A stretch of DNA of 48,362 nucleotides from Kiritimatiellia bacterium. GTDB taxonomy: Bacteria; Verrucomicrobiota; Kiritimatiellia; WLWN01. Each line of letters begins with the position of its first letter. Position 1 is the stretch's first letter. Below the pieces are notes generated by a model that was given only the letters and a program-made list of their open reading frames with translations, searched no databases and was not told the origin of the DNA. The DNA lies in assembly GCA_012103575.1 (NCBI GenBank), contig WLWN01000001.1:1628176-1676537 (forward strand). The letters run 5' to 3'. The position numbers were made by a program, and so were the translations under genes. Below, one piece after another: positions 37,686-48,218 of the stretch.

Positions 37686-37702
37686 CTTTTGGTTTGGCCT
37701 CC

Positions 37703-40594
37703 TTATTTTGAAACTTGAAGGGTTGTTGTACGTTGAGGTTGATAAACAATAACGGGGCATGGCGCTGTCCATTTCGTATTGAGAGCCGCTTTTACCAACC
37801 GCTGTTGCCTTTCTATGTGTTTGTTATGGCTACCTCCCGCAGGCGCTGCGCTTGATAACCTTCCGGCATAACTCAAGGATTGATCAGAACGTATACGTGC
37901 GCGGATATGATGTTGGATCGAATACCAGGCCCCTTGATTCATAGGTTCTTCTTGGGTCCAGACAATCTCATGTGCATTCGGGTAACATCTGAGTTCACTG
38001 GTCAAAGCATCTGAAGGAAAGGGATAGAGTTGTTCTACTCGAACAATGGCCACATCCTTTTGCTGGTTCTTCCTGCGCGCCTCCAATAACTCATAATAGA
38101 CTTTTCCTGAACACAAAATAATCCGTTCGACCTCCTTGGCATCCAGGGCGTCGACTTCGCCAAGTACCGTGTGAAATCCACCGACGGTTAAGTCTTCCAA
38201 CGATGAAAAAGACAGTTTGCGCCGTAACATACTTTTAGGACTCATAATCACCAGCGGTTTCCGGTAAGGACGCAGCATCTGTCGTCTTAATAGGTGAAAG
38301 TGTTGAGCAGGACTTGTCGGCATGCATACTTGAATATTTTCTGTCGCACACAGTTGCATAAAACGTTCAAGACGCGCGGATGAATGCTCGGGTCCTTGTC
38401 CTTCCCATCCGTGAGGTAATAGTAAGGTCAAGCCGCATAAGCGACCCCATTTTGCTTCGGAAGAACTGATAAATTGATCAATGACAACTTGCGCTACATT
38501 TGCAAAGTCTCCGTATTGAGCCTCCCAAATAGACAGGGTTTTCGGGTCGGTAAAGCTGTATCCATATTCAAATCCCAGCACCGCCTCCTCCGATAAAATA
38601 GAATCAATGATTTTAAAACGCGGTTGGTCATCATAAAGGTATTGGAGAGGAACATACCGTTCTCCATTACGTTGATTATGGAGCACGGCATGACGATGAA
38701 AGAACGTACCACGCCCACTATCTTGACCACTTAAACGGACTGGATATCCTTCTTTGATCAAACTTGCGTATGCCAACATTTCGGCACATCCCCAGTCAAC
38801 CGGTAAAGCGCCGGCTGTCATTTTTTTGCGATCTTGCAGCACTTTGGAAACACGCGGATGAAGTTCAAAATCCTCCGGAATACTCGTAATACGATCGCCA
38901 AGCTGTTTGAGATCAGACGCTGAAACCACGGTAACAGCTTGATCTGCCCATTTTCCTTCTAAATATCTACGCCAATCTACAATATAAGGATAGCGACGTT
39001 TTGACTTCTTAAACTTATTGACTCGTTGACCTGAATCCAAGGCCGCCCGGTAATCTTCAACCGTTTTATCTACTTGTTTCTCTGTAAGCACTTTTTCTTT
39101 AATCAACTGATTGGCATACAACTTTTGAACGCCAGGATGTTGACGAATCTTTTTGTACATGACAGGTTGGGTAGCTACAGGTTCGTCAGCTTCGTTATGT
39201 CCATGTTCGCGGTAACAAACAAGATCGATAATAACGTCCCGTTTAAAGGTCATTCGAAAATCAAGCGCCATTTGAGCTACATAAGCAACGGCTTCTGGGT
39301 CATCTCCATTCACGTGAAAAATCGGGGCCTGAACCACTTTCCCAATATCTGTACAATAGAATGTTGAACGAGCGTCTGATGGATCGCTCGTGGTAAACCC
39401 AATACGATTATTCACCACAATATGGATGGTTCCTCCGGTAGTAAATCCACGGGTTTGGGCTAAGCTAAACGTTTCATAGACGACACCTTGCCCAGCGATA
39501 GAGGCATCGCCATGAATTAAAACGGCCATGACTTTGCTGCGTTCATCGTCATGTCTACGATCTTGTCTTGCACGCACAGAACCCTCTACAACAGGATCAA
39601 TAATTTCTAAATGAGAAGGATTGAACGCGAGCGCTAAATGCATATATCCATGTGACGTTTCGATATCTGCTGAAAACCCTTGGTGATATTTAACATCACC
39701 CGTGTTGACATCATTAAGTTCGTCGGCATTCTTTCCTTCAAAATCAAGGAACAATTCGCGCGGCAGTTTTCCCATAATATTGACCAATACATTCAACCGT
39801 CCGCGATGAGCCATTCCGATTACGACTTCTTTAACGACCCGCGATCCTCCGTGATCAATCAATGTGCTCAACAACGGAATCAAACTTTCACCCCCTTCAA
39901 GGGAGAAACGTTTTTGACCTGCATATTTCGTGTGTAAATACCGCTCTAATCCTTCCGCAGCAGTCAGTCGTTCTAATAGCTGACGTTTTTCACCTGCATT
40001 AAAATGAGGTTGGGCCCTTGTTGTTTCAAGCCGCTCTTGAATCCACTGTTTTTGGGACGAATCATGAATATGCATATATTCGGTGCCAATATGGCTTTCG
40101 TAGCTCTGGCTAAGAATTTCAAGGATTTCCCGTAAAGAAGCTTCTTTAGGGCCGGCCAATGTCTCGGTTGCAAAGAGGGTATCTAAATCTGCTTCAGTTA
40201 ATCCCCCCAAAAAAGGATCCAAATCGGGAGGCAATGTTTTTTCGCGCAAGGCTATCGGATCGAGATCAGCTTTTAAATGCCCCATCAATCGACAGGACTG
40301 AATCAATTGTAGAACAGCCGCTTGCTTTTCAGAAGTCCCTGTTTGTGACCCTCGTTCAGGTCCTCTTGACGGACGAAAAGGTCTTTTTGCATGCTCAATA
40401 AGCGTTCGCCGGATTTCTGAATGAAACGTAACGGGAGGTGCAGAAACATCTGTTTTAAATCGATCAAATTCATGTTTCCACTCGGGAGCCACAGAGTATG
40501 GATCGGAAAGATACTGCTCGTAGAGACCCTCAATAAATGGAGCACTTCCCGCATATAAATAAGAGCTATTAACGGTTTCCTCTAGTTTACTCAT
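37703..40594 (-). CDS. sucA: 2-oxoglutarate dehydrogenase E1
   Basis: 963 residues, normal length. N-terminal segment [20 protein letters not shown]; thiamine-diphosphate region with [66 protein letters not shown] and [11 protein letters not shown]-terminal [18 protein letters not shown]. Decarboxylates 2-oxoglutarate and loads SucB. First of the sucA-sucB-lpdA operon. Together these genes point to a full oxidative TCA branch. Confidence 0.98.
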   Translation of the reverse strand: MSKLEETVNSSYLYAGSAPFIEGLYEQYLSDPYSVAPEWKHEFDRFKTDVSAPPVTFHSEIRRTLIEHAKRPFRPSRGPERGSQTGTSEKQAAVLQLIQSCRLMGHLKADLDPIALREKTLPPDLDPFLGGLTEADLDTLFATETLAGPKEASLREILEILSQSYESHIGTEYMHIHDSSQKQWIQERLETTRAQPHFNAGEKRQLLERLTAAEGLERYLHTKYAGQKRFSLEGGESLIPLLSTLIDHGGSRVVKEVVIGMAHRGRLNVLVNIMGKLPRELFLDFEGKNADELNDVNTGDVKYHQGFSADIETSHGYMHLALAFNPSHLEIIDPVVEGSVRARQDRRHDDERSKVMAVLIHGDASIAGQGVVYETFSLAQTRGFTTGGTIHIVVNNRIGFTTSDPSDARSTFYCTDIGKVVQAPIFHVNGDDPEAVAYVAQMALDFRMTFKRDVIIDLVCYREHGHNEADEPVATQPVMYKKIRQHPGVQKLYANQLIKEKVLTEKQVDKTVEDYRAALDSGQRVNKFKKSKRRYPYIVDWRRYLEGKWADQAVTVVSASDLKQLGDRITSIPEDFELHPRVSKVLQDRKKMTAGALPVDWGCAEMLAYASLIKEGYPVRLSGQDSGRGTFFHRHAVLHNQRNGERYVPLQYLYDDQPRFKIIDSILSEEAVLGFEYGYSFTDPKTLSIWEAQYGDFANVAQVVIDQFISSSEAKWGRLCGLTLLLPHGWEGQGPEHSSARLERFMQLCATENIQVCMPTSPAQHFHLLRRQMLRPYRKPLVIMSPKSMLRRKLSFSSLEDLTVGGFHTVLGEVDALDAKEVERIILCSGKVYYELLEARRKNQQKDVAIVRVEQLYPFPSDALTSELRCYPNAHEIVWTQEEPMNQGAWYSIQHHIRARIRSDQSLSYAGRLSSAAPAGGSHNKHIERQQRLVKAALNTKWTAPCPVIVYQPQRTTTLQVSK

Positions 40595-40669
40595 AATGAA
40601 TTATTTTCTAATGAAGGTTGTTTCTAGGTATAGATGATCTTTTAATCAATAACAAATAACTTAAACACG

Positions 40670-41746
40670 CTAGGTTGCCTCAAATTCTTTCATGAAATGG
40701 GTCAGCGTTTCAACCCCTTCCAACGGAAATGCATTATAAATGGATGCACGGACCCCTCCAACAGAACGGTGTCCTTTGAGCCCTTTTAAGTCATGTTGAC
40801 TCGCTTCCTGTACAAACGTTTGTTCTAGATCTTCAGTAGAAAGGTTAAACGTCACATTCATATCTGAACGATAGTCCTTCAAAGCGGTTCCTTCAAAAAA
40901 AGACGATTTATCAATGGCCCTATAAAGGCGAAGGGCTTTATCTTCGTTTCGTTTTTGGACCTCCTCTAAACCGCCCTGTTTTAATAACCAACGCGTAACG
41001 AGTGTCACCAAATAGATACTGAAACAAGGAGGCGTATTATAAAGCGAATTGTTGTCAATATGTGTCTTGTAGCGAAAGATCTCCGGAACCTCATCACCTA
41101 CACGCCTTGCGAGGTCTTTACGAATGATAACCAATGTGACCCCTGCTGGACCTAAATTTTTTTGGGCGCCGGCATAAATAAGCCCAAACGATGTAACGTC
41201 GATCGGCTTTGATAAAATATCTGACGACATATCTGCCACTAACGGCACGCTTGGTTCCGGAAAATATTTCCACTGTGCGCCTGAGATGGTTTCATTCGAC
41301 GTAATATGCAAATAGGTCGCTTGCGGGGTAAGATTCAGTTCTGAAATCTCTGGAACACGTGCGGGACGGTCTTTAGACGTGTCAGCACAAACGTTTACAC
41401 GACCGATAGATTGAGCGCCATGAATAGCTTTAGAGGCCCAAGCTCCGGAATTCGTATAGTCAGCAACGCGTCTATCTCCGAGCAGGTTCATCGGGACCAT
41501 CGAGAATTGAGTGGTTGCTCCACCTTGAAGAAAAAGCACCGCATAATCATCTGGCACATCTAAAAGTTGAGTTATATTTGCGATGCCCTCTTCATGTATA
41601 GCACTATATTCCTTGCCCCGATGGCTGGATTCAAGAATAGACATGCCTGAATCTTTATAACTCAATAGATGCTCTTGTGCCTCTTCTAATACTTCTTGAG
41701 GCAAGACAGCTGGACCAGCACTAAAATTGTAAACACGTTTCATCAT
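40670..41746 (-). CDS. serC: Phosphoserine aminotransferase
   Basis: 358 residues; two adjacent ATGs. NFSAGPAVLPQEVLEEAQ, ESSHRGKEY, FLQGGATTQFSMVPMNL, ITSNETISGAQW, VADMSSDILS, and PLP Lys in YAGAQKNLGPAGVT; C-terminal GHRSVGGVRASIYNAF. Serine (and pyridoxal) synthesis. It lies 75 bp before sucA in the same direction. Confidence 0.97.
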   Translation of the reverse strand: MMKRVYNFSAGPAVLPQEVLEEAQEHLLSYKDSGMSILESSHRGKEYSAIHEEGIANITQLLDVPDDYAVLFLQGGATTQFSMVPMNLLGDRRVADYTNSGAWASKAIHGAQSIGRVNVCADTSKDRPARVPEISELNLTPQATYLHITSNETISGAQWKYFPEPSVPLVADMSSDILSKPIDVTSFGLIYAGAQKNLGPAGVTLVIIRKDLARRVGDEVPEIFRYKTHIDNNSLYNTPPCFSIYLVTLVTRWLLKQGGLEEVQKRNEDKALRLYRAIDKSSFFEGTALKDYRSDMNVTFNLSTEDLEQTFVQEASQHDLKGLKGHRSVGGVRASIYNAFPLEGVETLTHFMKEFEAT

Positions 41747-41754
41747 TTATACCT

Positions 41755-42156
41755 TTACTCATCCCAATATGTAACCCGAACCGCTTTCTGACGAACTTTT
41801 TTCTCTATTTTCTTTCGCACCCACCCTTTAACCACCGTGCGTACAGCCGGGATCAAAAGAAGAAACCCTCCAACATCGGTTATCAGGCCCGGTGTAAGAA
41901 GGACCGCTCCAGCTACAAGGATCATCAACCCATCTAACAAATAAGGCGCCGGGATCTGTCCTTTAGACAAATCATTCCGTATATGAAACAAAATTTTTAA
42001 CCCCTCATACCGTGCCAAAGCCGCTCCTAAAACACCGGTCAAAATAACAACGGCCATGGTAAAAGCAAGCCCTAGATGTCTTCCCAGCTCTAATAGGAGC
42101 GTTAACTCCAAAAGAGGCAGACCTATAAAAAGAAGAGCTAAAATCGAAAAAATCAT
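41755..42156 (-). CDS. fxsA: FxsA-family membrane protein
   Basis: 133 residues from ATG 42156 (MIFSILALLFIGLPLLELT); an upstream ATG at 42192 would add 12 residues. Helices near residues 3-20, 25-48 and 75-105; the segments TVVILTGVLGAALARYEGL-like VVILTGVLGAALARYEGLK and PGLITDVGGFLLLIPAVR are typical of FxsA. The family is linked to phage exclusion in E. coli, but its basic role is unclear. It precedes serC by 8 bp. Confidence 0.9.
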   Translation of the reverse strand: MIFSILALLFIGLPLLELTLLLELGRHLGLAFTMAVVILTGVLGAALARYEGLKILFHIRNDLSKGQIPAPYLLDGLMILVAGAVLLTPGLITDVGGFLLLIPAVRTVVKGWVRKKIEKKVRQKAVRVTYWDE

Positions 42157-42310
42157 GCGGCGGAGTATATGAATTTCAAAAAATAAAATCAAGACCTACA
42201 TCTGCGTCTTGGACAACCAGGAAAAATACTAGCTTTAAAATCCAACTAGACAAAAACGTGAAATGAGGTAGGATTCTTCATCGTTTTACATAGCTTTTAA
42301 AATAAATTAT

Positions 42311-42395
42311 GGTGGGGTACCGAAGTGGTCAACCGGGGCAGACTGTAAATCTGTTGTCTTCGACTTCGTAGGTTCGAATCCTACCCCCACCACCA
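42311..42395 (+). tRNA. tRNA-Tyr (GTA)
   Basis: Class II cloverleaf with a long variable arm: acceptor GGTGGGG pairs with CCCCACC, anticodon loop CTGTAAA with GTA, T-loop GTTCGAATC, CCA encoded. It stands alone on the plus strand. Confidence 0.97.
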
Positions 42396-42465
42396 TCTTT
42401 TCAGCGGGATTACAGGGTAAAACAAATGTACAATAATTTTTGATAAAAGATTCCTGGGAAACACA

Positions 42466-43180
42466 GTGAAAATAATTTTACCAACCTCATTCTTGTTTTT
42501 ATTCGGATGTTCTTCCGAACAGGAAAACTTTCAAGAACAACTTGCCAAAAAAAATAGTACGATTAACAAATTAAAACAGGCTTTATCCAAACAAGAAGAA
42601 AAACATAGTCGTCAAACGGAGGTTCTTAAAGAAGATTTAAAGAGAAACCAAGAAGAGCATAAAGCCAGTATTAAAGACTATGCACAACGATTTGAACTCA
42701 AAGTGCAACGCATTACTATGCTTGAAGATATGCTCCAAAAAGAGAAAGCGTATTCACGAAAACTGCAGAAACAGTACACTCAAAAACAAACACCCGCATA
42801 CATTTCTTCTACCCCTCCTCACCCCCACCCCTTTCCAATACGTATTTAATATTGTCGGCAAAAAGAAAGTCACAGGAACACATGTAAGACATCGACCTGT
42901 TGAAACCGATGAAACATATCGCGATGAATATGGGAATATTAAAACAATAACAAAATGGGAAAAAGAAACCGTAAACCAGTATGCGTATGAAGCTAGCTTT
43001 TCAGCAGAGAATTTAGAGAAAACCCCTATAAATATTTATGCGCGTGCCGGACAATCCACACATAACATTACCTTGGCGGCTCAGCAGACCATAACCAACA
43101 TTTCACTCAACACAGCAAAAGGCAGCGGTTTATGGATCATCGCTGGCGGGCAAACCAAAAGCTACCCGATTCCGTATTAA
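42466..43180 (+). pseudogene. Coiled-coil lipoprotein gene, frameshifted in a C-rich tract
   Basis: GTG start at 42466. Signal peptide and lipobox LFLFGCSS, then a charged coiled coil (STINKLKQALSKQEEKHSRQ). The frame ends at 42849 shortly after a C-rich run (about 42811-42831). The next frame continues at once with a Pro-rich stretch and then QYVFNIVGKKKVTGTH, YAYEASFSAENLEKTPINIY and a Tyr/Pro end at 43180. Shifting one base in the run joins the halves into one protein of about 237 residues. Either a pseudogene, a phase-variable gene or a read error. Function unknown. Confidence 0.62.
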
Positions 43181-43250
43181 ACAAGGTCAACCCGAAGATG
43201 AGCCGGAGGGATGGAGCAGCAGAGAGAAGACTGTTTGGGTCTCAGGTCAG

Positions 43251-44756
43251 ATGATAAAACAAAAACTCCAACAGCTTATTTCACAACCAGCACCATACAC
43301 ATTTACGCGCTCAATTTTTATCCGGTTAATGGGATTAGTTTTTCTTGTCGCGCACCTGTCTCTCTGGGTTCAGATAGATGCGCTGATTGGCAGTGAAGGC
43401 ATATTGCCCATTAAACACTACCTCGAGTCCATTGCTCAGCAACTAGAAGGCTCTGACCGTTTTTAGAAAGTCCCCACCTTGTGCTGGATGAATACAGATG
43501 ATTCCTTTCTCCATTTCTTATGTGCGACCGGAGTTATCTTTTCTTGTTTAGTAATCATCGGAGTTCTTCCCGCACTCTCACTCTTCTTTCTTTGGGTAAT
43601 CTACCTTTCTTTAACCGTGGCAGGGCAACTATTCATGGGATATCAGTGGCAGAATCTATTGCTAGAAGCAGGTTTTTTATCGATTTTTCTAACTCCATTC
43701 AGCGTGCGATTAAAAGGCCAGCCCCTCTCGGGAATCTCTCTCGGAGCCTTGTGGTTAATCCGCATCCTTTTGTTTAAACTAATGTTTTCTTCAGGCATCG
43801 TTAAACTCTCTAGTGGGGATGAAACGTGGAAAACATTAACCGCTCTAAATCATCATTACGAAACCACACCAATCGCCACGTGGACAAGCTGGTATTTTCA
43901 TCAAGCCCCCGAATGGTTTCAAAAAGTGTCTACCCTCATCATGTTCTTTGGAGAATTAGTTGCTCCATTTTTTATTTTTGCACCTCGTCGATTAAGACAC
44001 ATAGGGTTCTGGATCCTTCTCATACTTCAAGCACTTATTGCAGGTACTGGCAATTATGCCTATTTCAATCTTTTAGCCATGGTCTTATGCATAACCCTCT
44101 TGGATGATCACGTTTGGCTGAAGGGGTTGAAAAACAAAAGGAAAACACCGATTCATGACGAACCTGGACAAAAAAGAAGGCCGTGGTCTTTTGCCCTAAT
44201 CTTCCCGATTGCTTTCGTCTTTTTGACCATCTCCACAGTCCAAATGGTAAACGCTTTCCGGACAAATATAAAATTCCCTAAAACGGTTATTCGTCTGTAT
44301 CGAGTCATCGCTCCTTTTCGAACGGTTAACGGGTATGGCCTGTTTGCTAGCATGACCACAACACGTCCGGAGATTACTATAGAAGGCAGCCAAGACGGAA
44401 AAGTATGGCGTACCTATGAGTTTAAATAGAAAGCAGGCGATGTGAAAAAACCACCTCGATTTGCAGCTCCTCATCAACCGAGATTAGACTGGCAAATGTG
44501 GTTTGCCGCTCTGCAGACTTACAAACACAATCCATGGTTTATTCACTTCTTAAGTCAGCTCTTAGATGGAACACCCCAAGTCTTGAATTTACTTGAACAG
44601 AATCCTTTTCCAAACGAATCGCCCAAATATATACGCGCAGTCGTGTATGATTATCATTTTACAAACATTAAAGAACGCCGTAAGAACGGAGCGTGGTGGA
44701 AACGAAAGCGGAAAGGGTTATATTGTCCGGTCTTGTCAAAACATAATGTTAAATAA
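43251..44756 (+). pseudogene. Lipase maturation factor (LMF1)-family membrane protein, two in-frame TAGs
   Basis: One continuous frame of 501 codons is interrupted by TAG at 43464-43466 and TAG at 44427-44429, ending in TAA. Several membrane helices cover the first 300 residues, including GYQWQNLLLEAGFLSIFLTP, typical of LMF. The C-terminal third has SGDETWKTLTAL, RLYRVIAPFRTVNGYGLFA, ITIEGSQDGKVWRTYEFK and then, after the second stop, PHQPRLDWQMWFAAL and PKYIRAVVYDYHFT, all family signatures. The residue lost at the second TAG is usually Tyr or Trp. Apart from the stops, no damage is visible. Confidence 0.85.
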
Positions 44757-44757
44757 A

Positions 44758-44770
44758 TGCCGGATCTAGG
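44758..44770. repeat. 13-bp end remnant of the palindromic MITE
   Basis: TGCCGGATCTAGG matches the mutated right end seen at 27845-27857. It lies in the 108 bp between the LMF-like gene and rdgB, which converge. Confidence 0.45.
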
Positions 44771-44864
44771 ATTATGGACTCATGCTAACACCACCTATGC
44801 CATCCACCCGGGGAGCCTTTCCTGATCAAGGGTGCGCGATTGAAAGGTCAACACGTCTCGTCAA

Positions 44865-45479
44865 TCAACCTTCCCCATCAAAATGTTCTTGGGATAAAAC
44901 TGTTTTCCACGCTTTTTTCGCTTTTTTCAGGGCCACTCCGCGATGAGAAAGAGCGTGTTTTTTCTCGGGCGTTAACTCTGCAAAGGTCTTTGTTTCTCCC
45001 CAAGGAACAAATAAAGGATCGTAGCCAAAGCCACAATTTCCACGCGAACGTTCTGCAATGGCCCCCTTACACGCTCCCTCGACAACTCGCGCGTGGCCTG
45101 CTGGAGAGCAGAGAGCAATCACACAACAAAACCGCGCTTGCCGATTTTTATTCTCACCTACCTGTTCAAGAAGTTTTATATTATTTCCTTCATCGGTAGC
45201 ATCGTCACCTGCATACCTTGCCGAATAAACACCTGGCGCTCCGTTTAGCGCATCCACTTCAAGACCTGAATCATCTGCCAAGGTCCACAAACCCGTTTCC
45301 AACGCTAATTCAAGGGCTTTTTTACGCGCATTTTCCTCAAACGTTTGCCCATCCTCTTCAACTTCCTCGGGCATAACAGGCAGATCCAACACACTGATTG
45401 TTTTGAGCTTGGAAAGGTCAAAAAGAAAACGAATCTCTTCTAACTTACCCCTATTTCGAGTCGCGATGAGTAGTTTCAT
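44865..45479 (-). CDS. rdgB: XTP/dITP diphosphatase (RdgB/HAM1)
   Basis: 204 residues. Removes non-canonical purine nucleotides (ITP, XTP). IATRNRGKLEEIRFLF, the metal site LADDSGLEVDALNGAPGVYS, and GFGYDPLFVPWGETKTFAEL, then KHALSHRGVAL. It starts 15 bp after the PPIase-like gene on the same strand. Confidence 0.96.
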   Translation of the reverse strand: MKLLIATRNRGKLEEIRFLFDLSKLKTISVLDLPVMPEEVEEDGQTFEENARKKALELALETGLWTLADDSGLEVDALNGAPGVYSARYAGDDATDEGNNIKLLEQVGENKNRQARFCCVIALCSPAGHARVVEGACKGAIAERSRGNCGFGYDPLFVPWGETKTFAELTPEKKHALSHRGVALKKAKKAWKTVLSQEHFDGEG

Positions 45480-45494
45480 TTTTTTTCTTTTATC

Positions 45495-46817
45495 TTAAGG
45501 GGTCCCTCCTTCAATCGACCCCTTCAATCCCTCAGTCCTCGATTCCGGCCTCTCTGTCACCGTCTGCTTTTCTGTCATCGTGGTAATAAACTTCCCCCTT
45601 CCTGGCTTACGAGAAGTATCGACAACAGATACTGGACGAGCAGCCCTAGCTTTGTCCCTGTTTAGCTGACGCCTTGATTGTTTATCCATAGGTATCGCTT
45701 CAATCGTAAGTTCGCCGCTTTCGGGCAATGACGAAACCGAAATGTCTGCTGTTTTATTCCGAATCTCCGCCTCTTTTTCATGATAGGCCAACGACTCGGA
45801 TTTGAGTTTATCGATCACTTCCTCCTTGCCTACACCCAAAGAGGCCGGGTTCTTTATAGTATTGAACAACGCCCCATTAACAACAACTAGGCTGTCCTCT
45901 TTAAGCCTGGCTACGGTCTCCCTATATATCTTACGTTTGGTGCCTGCGGCCAGGGTACGACGGATTTTTTCTTTGACGGTTGACAAAGGGTAGCTTCGAC
46001 CCTTGCGGATACCATTATACTTCAAAATATGAAAACCCCTCTCCGTCTCAATGACTTCAGGACTCAGTTTCCCTATGCTTTTTAAGGCCAAAGCCGTTTC
46101 AATCAGCTTTTTCTCCCAAGGTTCATGGGCTTGATCCAAGAGCGGATCAGGAATTTCCATGTAGCCCAGGTCACCATTTCGTATAGCGGTTTCTTTATCC
46201 TAGGAATACTTCCGTACACGCGCGTGAAAGGTAAGAGGATTTGCTCCCTTCACTTCAGCAGGTACGGTTTCAGCCTTTTCTCGGGCTCCCTCTTTACTAC
46301 CCTCTTCTTGCGGGGCAATGAGAATGTGGCTCAGACGGACTTTACTGGGTTCGTTGAAGGTCCTGTAGTGCTCTTCATAGTAGGCTTTAATTTCCTCCTG
46401 GGTAATGGGATTTTCTGCTTGTTCTAGGGATAGGCTCTCGAGATAGTCGTTAATGACAACCTGCTGAATCTGACGACGAATATGAGGCTTTTGGTCGATG
46501 TTTAACTCTTGGGCCTTTCGATAGAGTAGCTCGGACCCGATCAGTGCCTGCAAACGTTCATCATGATCGTTCATTTGCCAATCAGAGTACAGGGAATAGT
46601 AGAATGCCTAATCTTCATATATGGCCCGGGGAATGGACTGATCATTAATGGTTACCAACGGATCAGGCTTAGTAGTAGATGTTACAATAGGCTTACTAAT
46701 ATCCGTCCTTTTCTTCTCGAGGGATGAAGTTTCTATTCTCTCTTCTTTTCTGGAACACCCGCTAGCCATAATAAATAGAGCCGCAAGTATTGCTATGGGA
46801 AAACTCTGGTTATTCAT
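45495..46817 (-). pseudogene. SurA/PrsA-like peptidyl-prolyl isomerase lipoprotein, two in-frame TAGs
   Basis: One frame of 440 codons with TAG at 46610-46608 and 46202-46200, ending in TAA. Lipoprotein signal IAILAALFIMASGCSRKEE. A SurA-N-like helical part (QALIGSELLYRKAQELNI, ENPITQEEIKAYYEEHY) leads to PPIC-type signatures KVRLSHILIAPQ, KYS-stop-DKETAIRNGDLGYME and ERGFHILKYNGIRKG. A foldase for exported proteins is the likely role. The second stop falls inside the first PPIC domain. No frameshift. Confidence 0.83.
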
Positions 46818-47191
46818 TTTCTACCCCTCTTGTTGCTCGAATGATTTTTTTTCTACTTGGGGACATCTTTGGAACACCTCTCCCTGTTATCTCTACGCCT
46901 CCCACACAAGCCAAAGTTTATAGAATTTTCCTATGAATAAAGCAATCTGTTATACCCTAGAAATGTTCTTTTTTGAACAGGAGGAAACAGAGATAGCAGA
47001 GCGTAGATTTTTATGATCTGTGTGTCATTGGCAGGCTTAGTCATTTTATGGGTGGCATCGTAATAGATACGGGCAGAGATTTATCAACGGCTTATGCGAA
47101 CAGCAAAAAGTCTTCTCTGTTTTCGTCGTTACCTTCTGTAAATTAAAGACTCGCCCCATAATGTCCGCCCCTTATGCCCCCTTTAGAAAAA
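46818..47191. other. Gene-free stretch between two decayed genes
   Basis: No reading frame of any length that resembles a protein, and no repeat found. It may hold the promoter of the PPIase-like gene near its left end. Confidence 0.5.
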
Positions 47192-47577
47192 CTAATCATC
47201 GTTTATCAATGCTGTTAAGAACTGGTCCATACCTGCCGTATAATCTTTTGTGATACGGTCAAAAATTCTATCGAGGTTTTTTTGACTATAAGTACGGCTT
47301 GTCTTGTTACGATCATCCAACATGTCCAAAAACAACGTGTCGTCTTTAATGAGGCCTATACGAAAGACCTCTTTTCAAACTATCTCTTGGTGTTTTTCAC
47401 CTGAATGCCTTTGAATTCAAGAAATATTTTGGCGGTTCTACATAGTTATTCAAAAGTGAACTCAAACCGTTTAATGACTCCATCTTTGCCGAGCTCATCG
47501 TTGGCGCTTTCAATCCCCTCTTTCAGCTTGTTTAGCGCCTGTTCAAATTGTTCAAGAGCATACTCTTTTTCATTCAT
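47192..47577 (-). pseudogene. HEPN-family protein (HI0074-like), nonsense and frameshift
   Basis: Starts ATG 47577, overlapping the MNT stop by 4 bases. NEKEYALEQFEQALNKLKEG, KDGVIKRFEFTFE-stop (TAA in place of Leu), then RTAKIFLEFKGIQVK; a frameshift near 47370 leads to RIGLIKDDTLFLDMLDDRNK. The HEPN motif R-x4-6-H reads RNKTSRTY, with Arg where His is expected. So it lacks a complete frame and a catalytic His. Confidence 0.75.
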
Positions 47578-47888
47578 AGATGACCTGTCCAGTATCCAGT
47601 ATCAATGATAATATCTTTAAAGCGTGAATCGACGGACGGCAAGAAGACTAAATCCACGTAATACATTCCACAAACCTCTTCGATTTTTTCGCGCACAGCG
47701 CGGAGCTCTGAAACACTCGGCTCATCGTGGTCTATGGCCAAGTCAATATCGGAGCTACGGGAGGCGTGGCCCTTTTCCCGCGATCCGAATAGAATAATTT
47801 TGTCGAGCTGAAACTGTTCTTTAACGACAGTAACGACTTCAGAGATTATTGCCTCTTCTTTTTCCGTTGCGGTGTTCATGTTCATCAT
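47574..47888 (-). CDS. MNT-type nucleotidyltransferase (HI0073-like)
   Basis: 104 residues. Signature LFGSREKGHASRSSDIDLAID gives the G-S-x10-D-x-D metal site of minimal nucleotidyltransferases. In HEPN/MNT toxin-antitoxin pairs this protein is the antitoxin that AMPylates the HEPN toxin (family knowledge). Here it is intact while its HEPN partner is dead. Confidence 0.88.
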   Translation of the reverse strand: MMNMNTATEKEEAIISEVVTVVKEQFQLDKIILFGSREKGHASRSSDIDLAIDHDEPSVSELRAVREKIEEVCGMYYVDLVFLPSVDSRFKDIIIDTGYWTGHL

Positions 47889-48218
47889 TTCAAAAGACCT
47901 ATAATCTCAGTACTCATCTAAAATCGAACTGACGTTTTTAGCAACCCACCCGGTTCGCTTCGCTGCTGGGCTATTCATGCTAGAAACCCAAGCTTGAATA
48001 GGCTAGGATCTACTTGGTTTTCAGCAGCTAAGACCGACTAAGCAGTGGTGTTTTCGTACCTGTTTTTAGCATGGTTCTGAGTATCGCAGGCGATTACATT
48101 GGTGGCTTTTAATCAAGACGTTTATGGTTAAAGGACCCCGTTTAGGAGAATCGAAGAACTTAAGACACTCAGGCTGAAAACCCAAAGAGAACCTAACGCC
48201 AACCCAAAGGAATTGATC
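47889..48218. other. Upstream noncoding part of an IS110-family element
   Basis: No gene. IS110 elements usually have a long noncoding leader (of possible guide-RNA function in this family), and the stretch directly before the transposase start fits. I could not fix the left end. Confidence 0.4.

Noticed and set aside
42680..43180. Separate gene starting at 42680
   Set aside because: Its first 50 residues are an out-of-frame reading of the lipoprotein coiled coil; only the part after the C-rich tract is real.
4735..46817. Genome-wide TAG recoding (pyrrolysine or other)
   Set aside because: TAG also ends intact genes, including a TAGTG overlap, and the replaced residues are not of one kind; kept only as a hypothesis to test.
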